A DNA stretch of 64,000 bases from assembly GCF_017104715.1 (NCBI RefSeq), contig NZ_JAAGPI010000003.1, positions 248,001-312,000 on the forward strand. Reading direction: 5' to 3'. The notes beneath the pieces are model-generated. The model made no database searches. It was given only the letters and a program-made list of their open reading frames with translations, and was not told the DNA's origin. This DNA comes from Burkholderia sp. Ac-20365 (GTDB lineage: Bacteria > Pseudomonadota > Gammaproteobacteria > Burkholderiales > Burkholderiaceae). Both the position numbers and the translations under genes were made by a program. Shown here one piece after another: positions 37,331-46,702 of this stretch. Positions within the stretch are counted from its first letter, which is position 1; each line of letters begins with the position of its first letter.

Positions 37331-38357
37331 TCAAGCCGGCGCTTTAGCAAGCCCCGGATCAAAGGTTGTGTGGCGGGTAATAATCGCCCAGGCAGTGCGC
37401 GCCAGCTTGTTGGCCAGTGCGCACGCCACGACGTTGGAATGGCGCCGTGTCAGAAGCGCGCGAGTCCAGTCTGCCAGCCGCCCGGATCGCTTCTCCAGAC
37501 ATCGCATGTAGGCCCTTGCACATTGAACGAGCAGGCTTCGAATGTTCTTGTCGCCGCGTCGACTGATTCCGAGCAGGTTCGGTCTTCCGCCCGTACTGTA
37601 CTGACGGGGAACGAGGCCGAGCGAAGCCGCGAAATCGCGGCTGCATCTGAACTGCTTGCCATCGCCCATTTCGGAAGCGAGCACGCTTGCCGTGATCGGG
37701 CCGATGCCCGGGATGCTCATCAGCGCTTGTGCGTTGTCATCGTCCGCGAGCTGCCGTGCAAGTTCGCGATCGATCTCGCCGATCTGCTGCTGCAGGTATT
37801 GGTAGTGCGTGTGTAGCCGCTCGAGGATCGCGACCAGCCGGGGTGGCAAAGAATGGAAGCTCAGAACCTCCGGCAGCCGCACAATTCCGGTTTTGCCGAC
37901 TGGCAGGCTGACACCGAATTCCAGCAGGAAGCCATGCATCTGGTTGATCGTTCTCGTTCGGTCTTTGACCATCGTCTCACGTACCCGGTGTAGCACTCAC
38001 AACGTTTGCTGGGACTCGGTCTTCGGCGTAACAAAGCGCATGGCTGGACGCGATGCAGCTTCGCAGATCGCTTCGGCATCGACAAAATCGTTCTTGTTCG
38101 ATTTGACGAACGGCCGCACAAACTGCGGAGAAATCAGCCTGACGTCGTGGCCGAACGCAGCCAGCCTGCGTGCCATAAAATGGCAACCGGCACATGCCTC
38201 CATGACGACGGTGCAGGTGCGCGTAGGTGGCGGAGAATTCGATCAGTTGCTTGCGTCCGAGCTTCCTCCGGAACACAGCCTTGCCCTTGCTGTCCTGGCC
38301 GTGAACGTGAAAGCTGTGCTTGCCAAGGTCGATACCAACCAGCGTCGCATGATCCAT
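37331..38357 (-). pseudogene. IS110-family transposase, broken
   Basis: The parts of a DEDD transposase are all visible but not in one frame. The N-terminus (MDHATLVGIDLGKHSFHVHG) runs to about 38240. After a frameshift the chain continues as VVMEACAGCHFMARRLAAFG and VKSNKNDFVDAEAI, and meets an in-frame TGA at 37999-37997 after ESQQTL. The same frame then resumes (VLHRVRETMVKDRTRTINQM) with the C-terminal transposase domain, including IPGIGPITASVLASEMGD and GLVPRQYSTGG. One frameshift plus one nonsense codon make it inactive. Confidence 0.85.
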
Positions 38358-38427
38358 GATTGTCTCCCGTTACGAGTAGGCGCCCCTAGCGTAACCCGCC
38401 TGGTGAGGCGGCGCGGACCATGTCATT

Positions 38428-38647
38428 AGTTGTGTCTATCGAGGCCTGGCCCTGCAAGTAAAGTTGTGTCGCGATGCACACTTCGAAAGGATTTCGCAAC
38501 AAAATAGACAGCAGAACGATTGCGAAGCGATCACGACGTGCAAATCAGACGCCAACCTTCTCCCAATCGGGAGAAAACGTCGTATGCAATGGAAGGTCGC
38601 CGGGATAGACACAACTTTACTTGCAATCTAGACACAACTTTACTTGC
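38428..38647. repeat. Direct and inverted 17-bp repeats upstream of integrase
   Basis: GCAAGTAAAGTTGTGTC occurs at 38454-38470, and its exact reverse complement occurs at 38608-38624 and again at 38631-38647. A shorter related copy (AGTTGTGTCTATC, 38428-38440) matches the inverted GATAGACACAACT at 38605-38617. The array is a nested set of two right-pointing and two left-pointing copies about 135-320 bp before the integrase start. It may be the recombinase-binding or element-end region. Confidence 0.6.
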
Positions 38648-38697
38648 GTGAGCGCGGTTCTATATCTACTTCCTGAAAAACCAAACCGCGCTATTGC

Positions 38698-38736
38698 GAT
38701 AAGTTTTCTTATCATAACGCATCGATTTATGCGTTA
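38698..38736. promoter_or_regulatory. Tandem palindromes in integrase promoter
   Basis: GATAAG-TTTT-CTTATC (38698-38713) is directly followed by TAACGCAT-CGATTT-ATGCGTTA (38715-38736). Both are perfect inverted repeats in an AT-rich stretch 46-84 bp before the integrase ATG, a position suited to autoregulation or accessory-protein binding. Confidence 0.45.
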
Positions 38737-38781
38737 AACTTGGCAGATTCAAAAAATAGCTGAAACCAGATTTCTGTTGAT

Positions 38782-40461
38782 ATGGCCCTAATAAATCCGA
38801 TGCCGGCCGGGTTTCCGGATGCCAGCGAACTCGCCGCGCTGCGCGCCTGGTACGCGGGCCTGCCCGTGCGGCAGGCCGTCGCGCACTATCTGCCCGCCTC
38901 GCTCGGCGGCGGCAAATCGGCGCGCGGCGTGATCGGCCAGCTCCGTCGCAGGCTCATTGCGCTCGCCCGCGCCGCCCATCGCGACGATCTTGCGGAACTG
39001 CTAGACCATCCCGTCACCGCGCGCGAGCAGCACGCGAAGGCCGTGGGTCACGCCATCGACGTGCTGCGCACCGCGCGCCCATCGCAACCGCAGATCGCCG
39101 ACGACATCGCGCAATGGTTCGCACCGCGTGCCGTACGGGTACTTAACGCCCACGGCATCACGACGCTCGCCGATCTGACCGTGCGCATTCCGCGCCGGCG
39201 CCAGTGGTGGAAAGCCGTCCCTGGACTCGGCGTGGCCAGCGCACGGGCCATTGAAGTGTTCTTCGCCGCGTGGCCTGCCCTCACGGAGAAAGCGCGCGCG
39301 CTGGTGGTCACCCGCCAGCGCAACGACATCGTGCCGTGGGAAGCGATCCGCCTGCCGCACGAGGTCGACGGATCAACCGGCACGTTCCGCGCCCCGCCCG
39401 CCACCTGCACGCTCGATGCAACCAACGACTATCAGGCGGTCCAGACGTGGCTCGCGCTGCACGAATCCCCCGCCACCCAGCGCACCTACCGCAAGGAAGC
39501 CGAGCGCCTGATCCTGTGGGCGATCGTCGAACGTGGCCGCGCGCTGTCGTCGCTGACCACCGAAGACGCGATCGCCTATCGCGCCTTCCTGCGGCAGCCC
39601 TCGCCCCGCGCCCGCTGGGTGGGTCCCGTGCGCGCCCGCACCTCACCCGACTGGCGCCCCTTCAATGGTAGTCTCTCCACGCGCTCGGTGGCCCATGCGC
39701 TGTCGATCCTTGGCGCGCTGTTCCGCTGGCTCGTCGAGCAGCGCTACGTGCTGGCCAACCCGTTTGCGGGCGTCAAGGTTCGCGGCAGCAGTCCGACCGC
39801 GCTCGATGCCTCGCGCGCCTTCACGGACGGCGAGTGGGCGCTGGTGCGCACGATTGCCGACGGGCTCGAGTGGTCGTACGGCTGGAGCGCACCCGCCGCG
39901 CAGCGGCTGCGTTTCCTGCTCGATTTCGGCTATGCGACCGGGCTGCGGGCCAGTGAGCTGGTTGGCGCCACGCTCGGGCAGGCGGAAACGGATGCGCGCA
40001 GCGAGCACTGGCTACGGGTCACGGGCAAAGGCAAAAAGCTCGCACGCGTCGCGCTGCCGCCGCTCGCCTGGGATGCACTCGCGCGCTATCTGGCCGAACG
40101 CGAATTGCCCGTCGTGCCTGTACGCTGGCATCCGGCAACCCCTATCCTCGGTAGCCTGGAAACGGACAGCGGCGCAGCCATCAGCAGTGCGCGGCTGTGG
40201 GTCGTGATGAGGCGGTTTTTTGTGCTGGCAGCGAAATCGATCGAAGCCGATCACGCGCCCCTAGCGGACAAGCTCCGGCGCGCGAGTCCGCACTGGATGC
40301 GGCACACGCACGCCACGCACGCGCTGGGCAATGGCGCCGAGCTCACTGCGGTGCGGGACAATCTTCGGCACGCGTCGGTGTCCACCACGTCGATCTACCT
40401 GCACAGCGATGAGGTCAAACGGGCTCGCCAGTTCGCAGAAGCCTTCGCCATTCGAAAATGA
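38782..40461 (+). CDS. Tyrosine recombinase (integrase), full length
   Basis: A 559-aa site-specific recombinase. The N-terminal about 200 residues are an extra domain (with PVRQAVAHYLPASLGGGKSA and a helix-hairpin-helix-like VPGLGVASARAIE), then a core-binding domain (about 215-345) and the catalytic domain. The catalytic residues are visible: Arg389 (ATGLRASEL), the TGKGKK lysines, His504 and Arg507 (HWMRHTHATH), His530 (LRHASVS) and nucleophile Tyr539 (TSIYLHS). It looks intact. A 5'-truncated relative lies at 62.07-62.64 kb, so the intervening DNA may have been assembled by such recombinases. The inverted and direct repeats upstream are candidate binding sites. Confidence 0.9.
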   Translation: MALINPMPAGFPDASELAALRAWYAGLPVRQAVAHYLPASLGGGKSARGVIGQLRRRLIALARAAHRDDLAELLDHPVTAREQHAKAVGHAIDVLRTARPSQPQIADDIAQWFAPRAVRVLNAHGITTLADLTVRIPRRRQWWKAVPGLGVASARAIEVFFAAWPALTEKARALVVTRQRNDIVPWEAIRLPHEVDGSTGTFRAPPATCTLDATNDYQAVQTWLALHESPATQRTYRKEAERLILWAIVERGRALSSLTTEDAIAYRAFLRQPSPRARWVGPVRARTSPDWRPFNGSLSTRSVAHALSILGALFRWLVEQRYVLANPFAGVKVRGSSPTALDASRAFTDGEWALVRTIADGLEWSYGWSAPAAQRLRFLLDFGYATGLRASELVGATLGQAETDARSEHWLRVTGKGKKLARVALPPLAWDALARYLAERELPVVPVRWHPATPILGSLETDSGAAISSARLWVVMRRFFVLAAKSIEADHAPLADKLRRASPHWMRHTHATHALGNGAELTAVRDNLRHASVSTTSIYLHSDEVKRARQFAEAFAIRK

Positions 40462-40635
40462 AGTTGCGGTGTGCGCAAACCGGGTACATGTGTGGCCGGC
40501 TAACGGTGAGCTTCTTCGGGATCATCGAAGGCGAAGCGTCACATACCAGGCAGCGAACGGGTATCCCGATATTCACGCCGCATTCTCTATGCAACAATCA
40601 TTCACCCGCTTCTCTTGCCTTCCCTGCTGATTCTT

Positions 40636-40902
40636 ATGGACACCCTTGAAGTCGCCCCTCAGGTGCTCGCCGGTCGCGGCGTCTCATTCAGTCTTCCTGG
40701 TCCCCAGGGGATCGTCGAATGCGTGGTGACGATCAGGGCGCTGCAGGACTGCTTCTGGCTTGAACCGCACGCGGATGACATCCGGATCCTGCGGGCCTTC
40801 CGCGATGGTTATGGCCGGATCCGCGCGATCGCCGAACGCAAGGTGCTCGCTCATCCAGCCACGCACCTTGAACTGACGGCCGCCGATTTCGCGCGGCCGT
40901 GA
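40636..40902 (+). CDS. Small DUF1488-like protein
   Basis: An 88-aa protein starting MDTLEVAPQVLAGRGVSFSL. The core (VECVVTIRALQDCFWLEPHA, then LRAFRDGYGRIRAIAERKVL) resembles the DUF1488 family, small proteins of unknown role common in Burkholderiales. The match is from memory. No clear Shine-Dalgarno sequence precedes the ATG; a TTG 21 nt upstream is an alternative. It is isolated between the integrase and a 640-bp gene-free stretch. Confidence 0.5.
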   Translation: MDTLEVAPQVLAGRGVSFSLPGPQGIVECVVTIRALQDCFWLEPHADDIRILRAFRDGYGRIRAIAERKVLAHPATHLELTAADFARP

Positions 40903-41546
40903 ACGCGTAGCCATATCGATAGTTTTCGACGACGAGGCCGGAGCAGAAATGCTGTGCTATCTCGTGGTCGGCGAACTTGTGGCCATGGCACGCACCGGTG
41001 ACTGACTCAGGACGGATCATGTGGTCGAACTCTCGCTCGTCTGGATGCGCGCCAACGGTGCGCATCCAGAATGGGGGACAGAGTAAGCGTCGTCCGCATG
41101 GCGGTCGACCTGGCACCTGACGTCCTCGTGACCTTGGGACGCAGCACTGAGAAGGCAGTGGCGTCACTTTTTACTTGAGGTGGGTGTCTCGATTATCGCG
41201 TGCCCCTCGTCGGCAAAATCCATGACCAATGTGCTGCAAGGCTACAGCGCGAATAGGCATGCTTCGCAAGTACTGCAGGTGTGTTGGTCCGGCCACCTGG
41301 GCGTTGTCTCACAAGGCATCGCCTCGTCCTAAAGGCCCCTTTCCTGCAAGCAGGTTTCTTGGCGAAGCTGGATCTGTTATTTGATAGCCAGACAGATAGT
41401 TGCGCAATCTCGTCGAGCGAAGCTGAGTCTGCCGTGGCAGTCACGATATGCTTCGCGCCGGATCTTCCGCTATGTCTCTAGTCTGTACAGTCTCTGAAAG
41501 AACTTGCTGAATCCCGAAAACCGTCTCGTATTTAAATCATTCAAAG
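40903..41546. other. Gene-poor stretch with a 10-bp hairpin
   Basis: About 640 bp without a convincing gene. CTGGATGCGC and GCGCATCCAG (41041-41069) form a perfect 10-bp stem with a 9-nt loop. A short plus-strand frame at 40912-41004 (VFDDEAGAEMLCYLVVGELV) is open but too short to judge. Confidence 0.4.
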
Positions 41547-42185
41547 CTACGTAGGCAAGTCCGGCCTACGCGTGAGGCCCCTCTCCGCATCGGATGTTGC
41601 CTGTCGTCTCTGTTCAACTTGCCTCTGAACGAACGATCCGATAAATGCACCCAAAGTGAGCTTTGCAAGATCGAGAAAGCTCTCAGCGCGAGCGATAGGG
41701 AGTAAAGACATAAACGAGAAAATCAATGTCAGCGCGACTGTCGTTAAAGGCAAGCCAGTAATACCAAGTTTTGTGAAAGTACCCGACATGCCCGTGAGAC
41801 TTCGCAGTCTAACGTACTGGTCAATTGGTTCAGGCTTCCCATCTTTTACCGCCTGTTCAACTAGCTCCAAGTCTTCGTAGGGGATAGTTCGCGCATCCGC
41901 CATATGTACGGTTATCAGCAAACCTTTCCCAAGACTGGCCGCGACGACTGCGATTATGAGCAAACTGATAGTCCCGGACTCGTGCTGCAAAAGATCGAGC
42001 ATGTCCTCATACCGCTTGGAACCTGTCGTACCAAGGGATTCGTGAAGCTTTAGCCAAGCAATTACGCCAAAGCACAAAACCGAAGCAATGATCAACAAAT
42101 AGCCGCAAGTAGCAAGAAGGCGGTCGCCATAACTATGGCCCGCCGTCCCTCCTTTCGAATACGAAGGGTCGTCGTTAGGTTGCAT
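41547..42185 (-). CDS. Predicted inner-membrane protein, unknown function
   Basis: A 212-aa protein from ATG 42185; GTG at 42191 is possible, and GGAGG lies at 42196-42200. Three strong membrane segments are seen: LLATCGYLLIIASVLCFGVI, ISLLIIAVVAASLGKGLLIT and LPLTTVALTLIFSFMSLLPI. A fourth weaker hydrophobic stretch precedes a basic tail (VQRQVEQRR). I recognise no family. Base composition is lower in GC than the catabolic genes, consistent with acquired DNA. It stands alone in the accessory region. Confidence 0.65.
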   Translation of the reverse strand: MQPNDDPSYSKGGTAGHSYGDRLLATCGYLLIIASVLCFGVIAWLKLHESLGTTGSKRYEDMLDLLQHESGTISLLIIAVVAASLGKGLLITVHMADARTIPYEDLELVEQAVKDGKPEPIDQYVRLRSLTGMSGTFTKLGITGLPLTTVALTLIFSFMSLLPIARAESFLDLAKLTLGAFIGSFVQRQVEQRRQATSDAERGLTRRPDLPT

Positions 42186-42609
42186 TTCCACGCTTCCTCC
42201 CTGCCTGCGGCAGTTAGCGTCCTTCACTTAGGCTATGACGCGGCAAACGTGTCAAGTCAGCAGCCTTATCAGCATGCAACTTTTCCTTTTTAAGTCTTAA
42301 CGTTTACGGTTGATTTGTATGTTCGATAACGAACGGAACAGTTGGGCATTAACAGTGGCGCGTCGCAAGTGGGCCGGCGGCTGACCTGTGCGAGCGGACA
42401 TACGGATGCCTAGATGCCCTCAATCGCGAATGTCGCCCCATAGCCGAGAGCATCAGTTCAACGAAGGTGACCTTCAGCTGCCGTTGAAATCTTCAACGGC
42501 AGCGTTCGGGCAGTTCCTGTGAACGAGTACAGACCGCCAGAAGCGGCCGTTGGACTCTCAAGGCTGGATTGTTGACAATTTGCAGTAGTGTGATCGTTCG
42601 CCGTTTAGC
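42186..42609. other. Intergenic with a 12-bp hairpin
   Basis: No gene is seen. GCTGCCGTTGAA-ATC-TTCAACGGCAGC (42477-42503) is a perfect 12-bp inverted repeat with a 3-nt loop. It lies near the truncated left side of the IS3-like remnant and could be a transcription stop or an insertion target. Confidence 0.45.
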
Positions 42610-43156
42610 GGCTGACAGTCATTTCCCTCAGCCATCATGCGCTTCAGGATTGCGCGAACAGAGCGCCGCGACGGATCACGAAGCTGCGCGGCATGGCGTC
42701 GGTAGCCCGACGGGGCAATCCGCAAGACCTTGCAGATCGGCTCTTCCCCGAAGGTGTCGAGATGCTGATCGATGAAGGCCTTCAGGACTTGAAACGGCGG
42801 TCGAGCTCCGCCTGGGCGAAAAACGCGCTCGCGACCTTGAGAACTTCGTTGACACGACGCAACTCCTTGACTTCGCGCTTCAAGGCCTTGAGGCGCTCGC
42901 GCTCGTCTGTGGTGCCATCGCGCTCACCGTGGTCGACCTGGTCGCGCTTGACCCACTCGTGCAGTGTCTGCGGTGTGCAGCCGATCATCGGCGCAATCGA
43001 TTCGACCGCCGCCCACATCGATGGATGTTCGCTACGCGGCTCGCGCACCAAACGCACTGCGCGCTCTCGCACTTCCGGGGAAAACTTGGTTACCTTCTTG
43101 TTCATGGCTCCATTTCCCTCAAGAGTTGGAGCCTCCACAAAATCCGGGGCGATTCA
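42610..43156 (-). mobile_element. IS3-family insertion sequence remnant
   Basis: The right end is visible: on the minus strand the element starts TGAATCGCCCCGG (from 43156), close to the ends of IS407-like elements. It is followed by orfA (43105-42782) and the first about 45 codons of orfB in the -1 frame (AFIDQHLDTFGEEPICKVLR, then IAPSGYRRHAA). orfB loses similarity by about 42650 and the other end is missing, so the element cannot transpose by itself. Confidence 0.75.
42782..43105 (-). CDS. IS3-family transposase OrfA
   Basis: A 107-aa helix-turn-helix Orf[21 protein letters not shown] at the start, the [17 protein letters not shown] recognition region, and a leucine-zipper-like end ([20 protein letters not shown]). 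The ATG at 43105 has GGAG close upstream. The gene itself is intact, but the partner orfB is truncated, so no functional OrfAB fusion can form. Confidence 0.8.
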   Translation of the reverse strand: MNKKVTKFSPEVRERAVRLVREPRSEHPSMWAAVESIAPMIGCTPQTLHEWVKRDQVDHGERDGTTDERERLKALKREVKELRRVNEVLKVASAFFAQAELDRRFKS

Positions 43157-43730
43157 TCCAACGCGCGGCGACGAAGCGAGCGATAGGACACAGCGTCGCG
43201 CTGGAGTCAAAGCGCGAATTGCCATACATCGCCGAAAATTGGACGGAAAGCAAATCCTCAGCCCGTTTATCGCTAGTGAAGCCCGTTTCCAACCGATGCT
43301 GTTCAAACGTCCAAATGCATATGATCGAAAAAATCGTTCTAATATCGCGCGCAAGTCCAAGCGGTGGAGAATCTTACCGCGGATGAGACGCAGCGGTATC
43401 GCGCGGCCCGGCGAAGCGATCGACAGGCGAAGCCCAGCTAGATGAATCACGATCGATGGGCGCGCGAATCGTGCGCCTCGTTGGCTTAGTCAGGAAAGGC
43501 ACATTCACCCTACCATCCGTGGAACGAGTCGTTGCTTGCCGCAAACTACGCGTTAGCGGACGAAGCTCTCCTTGCTACCTCGTTGAAGCTCGCCTTCTGT
43601 CTGCTTCCCCGTCATTTGGAGGGGCCAACGTCTTCCACGACGGCGAAAACTCTGCGCCTCAGTTCGCCGACGCGGGATCCGCACTTCTGGGCGGACGCGC
43701 TGCGCTTGCCTATGCTAGGAGTGCAATAAG
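43157..43730. other. Gene-free stretch
   Basis: About 570 bp between the IS3 end and the metalloprotease stop. Open frames on both strands are short and resemble nothing I know. Confidence 0.4.
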
Positions 43731-46094
43731 TTAAAAGCCCGAGACTTCGTCGAGTCGCGTACCGTCTGCGACCAACGGAGCGCGATGCCAGCCCTTAGAA
43801 CCGCGCACGAGCGTCAGCAAATAGTCGTTTCCGACGTGCGGTCGAACGCGAACAATCGCTTCGAGGTCTCCCAGCGGATGCAGGCTGTTTTGGACGAGGG
43901 CAACCGAAAGAGGTGTCTCTGCAAACGTCCTAAAAAGCTCCAGATTAATGCCACCTAGATCGGCGGCGACCAACGGACCATGCCACTTAGGCTTAGGCGC
44001 ATCGTTGTCGCGCCAATAATGATGTACTTGCTGCCCGACAGGCACCAGTAACTCGAAGTTCCCATTCTCACCATAGCCCGATTGGATGAGCGCCGGATTC
44101 CCCGTTAAGCCTTGAATCTGCCCCCCCTCAGCAAAGATAGGCCAAGGCCCGTGCCATCCGTTGCTATCCATCTCGAAGAGCACGAGAGTGTTCGCACCCT
44201 CCATAGCCTCAACTAGAACCACCGCCACGAAGCTACCGAACCCGGGGCGACTCTGTATCAGCGAAACGTGAGTAGGCCAACGGGCGAGTTGGGCACGGTC
44301 GATATTAACGCCGGCAGTATAACTCCAGTCATGCACTAAAATCGGCCCTTGCCACGGCAGATTCGGATGATCGTTGTCCCGATAGTAATGTCTGAGTTCG
44401 GTTCCGACTGCTACAAGCAGTTCGAAATTCCCTTTGTGACCAAAATCCGATTGTATGAATGCCGGGTTTCCGGTAACTCCATCGAGTAACCGGTTGTCAA
44501 CGCGAATAGCCCGTGAGGCATGCCAACCGCCGGCACCACGGACTTTATGCTCGAGCCAGTCCTTTCCAACTGCTGGATGGACTCGAATCACCGCTTCGAG
44601 ATTCCCCGGACTTCCGTAGTTACTCTGAATCAGCGACACCGCAACCGGCACCTTTGCGACGGGTGCCACCGGCGCGACCATGCCGGTCGGATCAGCTGGA
44701 GGTTGCGCAGAGTCAGATGCGCTTGCGGGAAATGGCCCGTGCCACAACGGCGACAATAGATCATTTTCTCGCCAGCAGTGCATGAGGGATCCACCGATGA
44801 GAGCAAGTAATTCGAAGTTGCCGCGCAAACCCCACGTTGACACAATTAGATTTTGACTGCTGTGACTAGAGGGCCATAGACGAGCAGAATCGATATCTAC
44901 TGCCTCATCTAAAATAACGACCTCTGCGATGTCGGCGTCGACCGCATAGTCCAACACTGCCAGCTTGATTCCCGTAGAGCTGCCATCCAGCCAGCGCAAT
45001 GGCGGGGTGACCTTTCGAGCGCTCCAAAGCCTCGTGCCGCCGATCTGGAAATCCGGATATGGTTGATCCAAAATCGGATCTAAGCTGCCTCCGGGGTCAG
45101 CGTCGACAAAGATACAATTATATTTTTTGGGTTGGCCGTCCGGCCCCAAGGGAGCATGCTCGATCGGATTAAAGGCGTTGTCTGTCTGGACATGCCAAAT
45201 CGCGATACCCGTGGTTGAGGCATTCGCGTCGTAACCCGAGCTGGCCACGCCTGCGCCATCTCCCCTTCCAGCGGATTGTCGTGGATTTCGGAACTCAAGG
45301 ATAAAGTACTCGTTCGTTCCTCGGCCCTGATCGTAGAGGATAACTGCGCCAGCAGGATCCTGAGCCCCGGGTGCAGTAAGGCGCAGCGGCATGACATCTG
45401 GCGTCAGCTGATGCAGCCGGGGCTCGCACCACCCGAACCGCATTTTATGCCAAGGGTCCAGATGCCAAGCTTGAGTTCCTCCATCTTTACCTTCGTGTGG
45501 ACCAGTAAGCGTTAGCTGTGAGTTCAGATTTCGGTAACCGTAGAGATCAATGCTTCCTAGCTGGTGCGCGAGCTCGTGAGCGGAAAGCGTCAGGCTCGTG
45601 ATACCACTCACAACGCTTATCCGTTTATAGGTGTCATCAGTCTGGCCAATAGAACTATCGCCGCTATCAATGATTAGTACACCTATTTCACGCTTTGACG
45701 GATCTGAATTCCCCCATGGGTAGTTATAATCGGTGAAGTTAAACAGCCCACTGTCGCGCACGATATCCACTATCGCTGGTCTTCTAGCCCCGAGGTCCAT
45801 TTCACTTAATTCAGGCGAAAGGTCGATTGGTCCGACGGTTTTAGCATGCCGCCACGTGAAACGCCCGCATGAATTCACAGAGTAGTAATCTTTTACATTG
45901 CCCGGATAGTATGGCCCGGTGTTGTTGAATGCGAAAATACTGGGAAACAGAATCTCTTCATAGCTTGAGGTTGGATGCTGAACCGGCTTGCCATTTAGAT
46001 TTGCGAGTACCACCAACAAGTCCCGTTCGCCTGCCGCGTGTACTTGTGGCCCGGTGGTCAGGCCGTTGTATCCGAAGTCATAGAGTGTCGTCAT
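43731..46094 (-). CDS. M6-type metalloprotease with beta-propeller domain
   Basis: A 787-aa protein from ATG 46094, which has GGGAG 6 nt upstream (an in-frame start at 46169 lacks this). Residues about 1-400 form a zincin related to immune-inhibitor-A-like M6 proteases: the zinc motif HELAHQLGSIDLYGY (from residue 173) has the HExxHxxGxxD form. Residues about 430-787 hold six repeats of an alternating blade, e.g. NFELLVPVGQQVHHYWRDND and GDLEAIVRVRPHVGNDYLLT, most with a Gly-Trp-His box, which suggests a beta-propeller or lectin-like domain. No signal peptide or membrane segment is seen, so it is cytosolic or exported by a specialised route. Single gene, flanked by IS debris. Confidence 0.8.
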   Translation of the reverse strand: MTTLYDFGYNGLTTGPQVHAAGERDLLVVLANLNGKPVQHPTSSYEEILFPSIFAFNNTGPYYPGNVKDYYSVNSCGRFTWRHAKTVGPIDLSPELSEMDLGARRPAIVDIVRDSGLFNFTDYNYPWGNSDPSKREIGVLIIDSGDSSIGQTDDTYKRISVVSGITSLTLSAHELAHQLGSIDLYGYRNLNSQLTLTGPHEGKDGGTQAWHLDPWHKMRFGWCEPRLHQLTPDVMPLRLTAPGAQDPAGAVILYDQGRGTNEYFILEFRNPRQSAGRGDGAGVASSGYDANASTTGIAIWHVQTDNAFNPIEHAPLGPDGQPKKYNCIFVDADPGGSLDPILDQPYPDFQIGGTRLWSARKVTPPLRWLDGSSTGIKLAVLDYAVDADIAEVVILDEAVDIDSARLWPSSHSSQNLIVSTWGLRGNFELLALIGGSLMHCWRENDLLSPLWHGPFPASASDSAQPPADPTGMVAPVAPVAKVPVAVSLIQSNYGSPGNLEAVIRVHPAVGKDWLEHKVRGAGGWHASRAIRVDNRLLDGVTGNPAFIQSDFGHKGNFELLVAVGTELRHYYRDNDHPNLPWQGPILVHDWSYTAGVNIDRAQLARWPTHVSLIQSRPGFGSFVAVVLVEAMEGANTLVLFEMDSNGWHGPWPIFAEGGQIQGLTGNPALIQSGYGENGNFELLVPVGQQVHHYWRDNDAPKPKWHGPLVAADLGGINLELFRTFAETPLSVALVQNSLHPLGDLEAIVRVRPHVGNDYLLTLVRGSKGWHRAPLVADGTRLDEVSGF

Positions 46095-46229
46095 CGACGT
46101 CTCCCTTTGAGGCTCCTCGTCTAGGCTCGCCTCACTAAGAAGCATTAAATGATTGCCTTGGTCTGTCAACTTCCAACGATTACTTTTGATCTCGTCATTG
46201 TTTCAGTGACGAAGAGGCCATGGCCAAAC

Positions 46230-46490
46230 TACTCGATCATTAGTTGTGGGCACTCATTGAACCCTCTCTTGCTGCCCCCAGCCAAACCTCGCCGCTCACG
46301 ATATTCCAGACGCAGACCACTGGATGACCGGCCGTGCTAACCGGCATCCTGTTCATCTTGTAGACGAGCCTGCGCGGGGACCCGCTGGCACTCGAGATGG
46401 GTTACGGCATCGGCATGAGTTGCTGGCGCCGTCTACGAGACTGGCAGGCTGCCGGCGTCTGGGACCGGCTACACGAAGTGCTGTTAACAC
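46230..46490 (+). pseudogene. IS5-family transposase N-terminal fragment
   Basis: Fragments in different frames match one IS5-type N-terminus: LWALIEP (from about 46244), AKPRRSRYSRRRPLDDR, and TGILFIL followed by an in-frame TAG (46361-46363) and SLRGDPLALEMGYGIGMSCW, RRLRDWQAAGVWDRLHEVLL. Frameshifts and the stop make it dead, and the catalytic domain is gone. Confidence 0.7.
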
Positions 46491-46702
46491 CTCTAAAGCC
46501 TAGTCTCGATGCCACAGTCTCTCTTGATAAAGAACGGTGGTTCATATCATCGAGATAGTTTTCATAGGCATGTCCCGGCGCTCAAATGCTCAAACAATCA
46601 TAGGTGTTCCGATCGCAAGTAGCTAGTCTCCGAGAGACTTATATGCCGGGACACCCGCTGACCACTTCGGTTTAGATTTCACCAATTTATGTCGCGTTCC
46701 GC

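Noticed and set aside
41041..41069. Rho-independent terminator
   Set aside because: The stem is good but there is no T-tract and no gene ends nearby.
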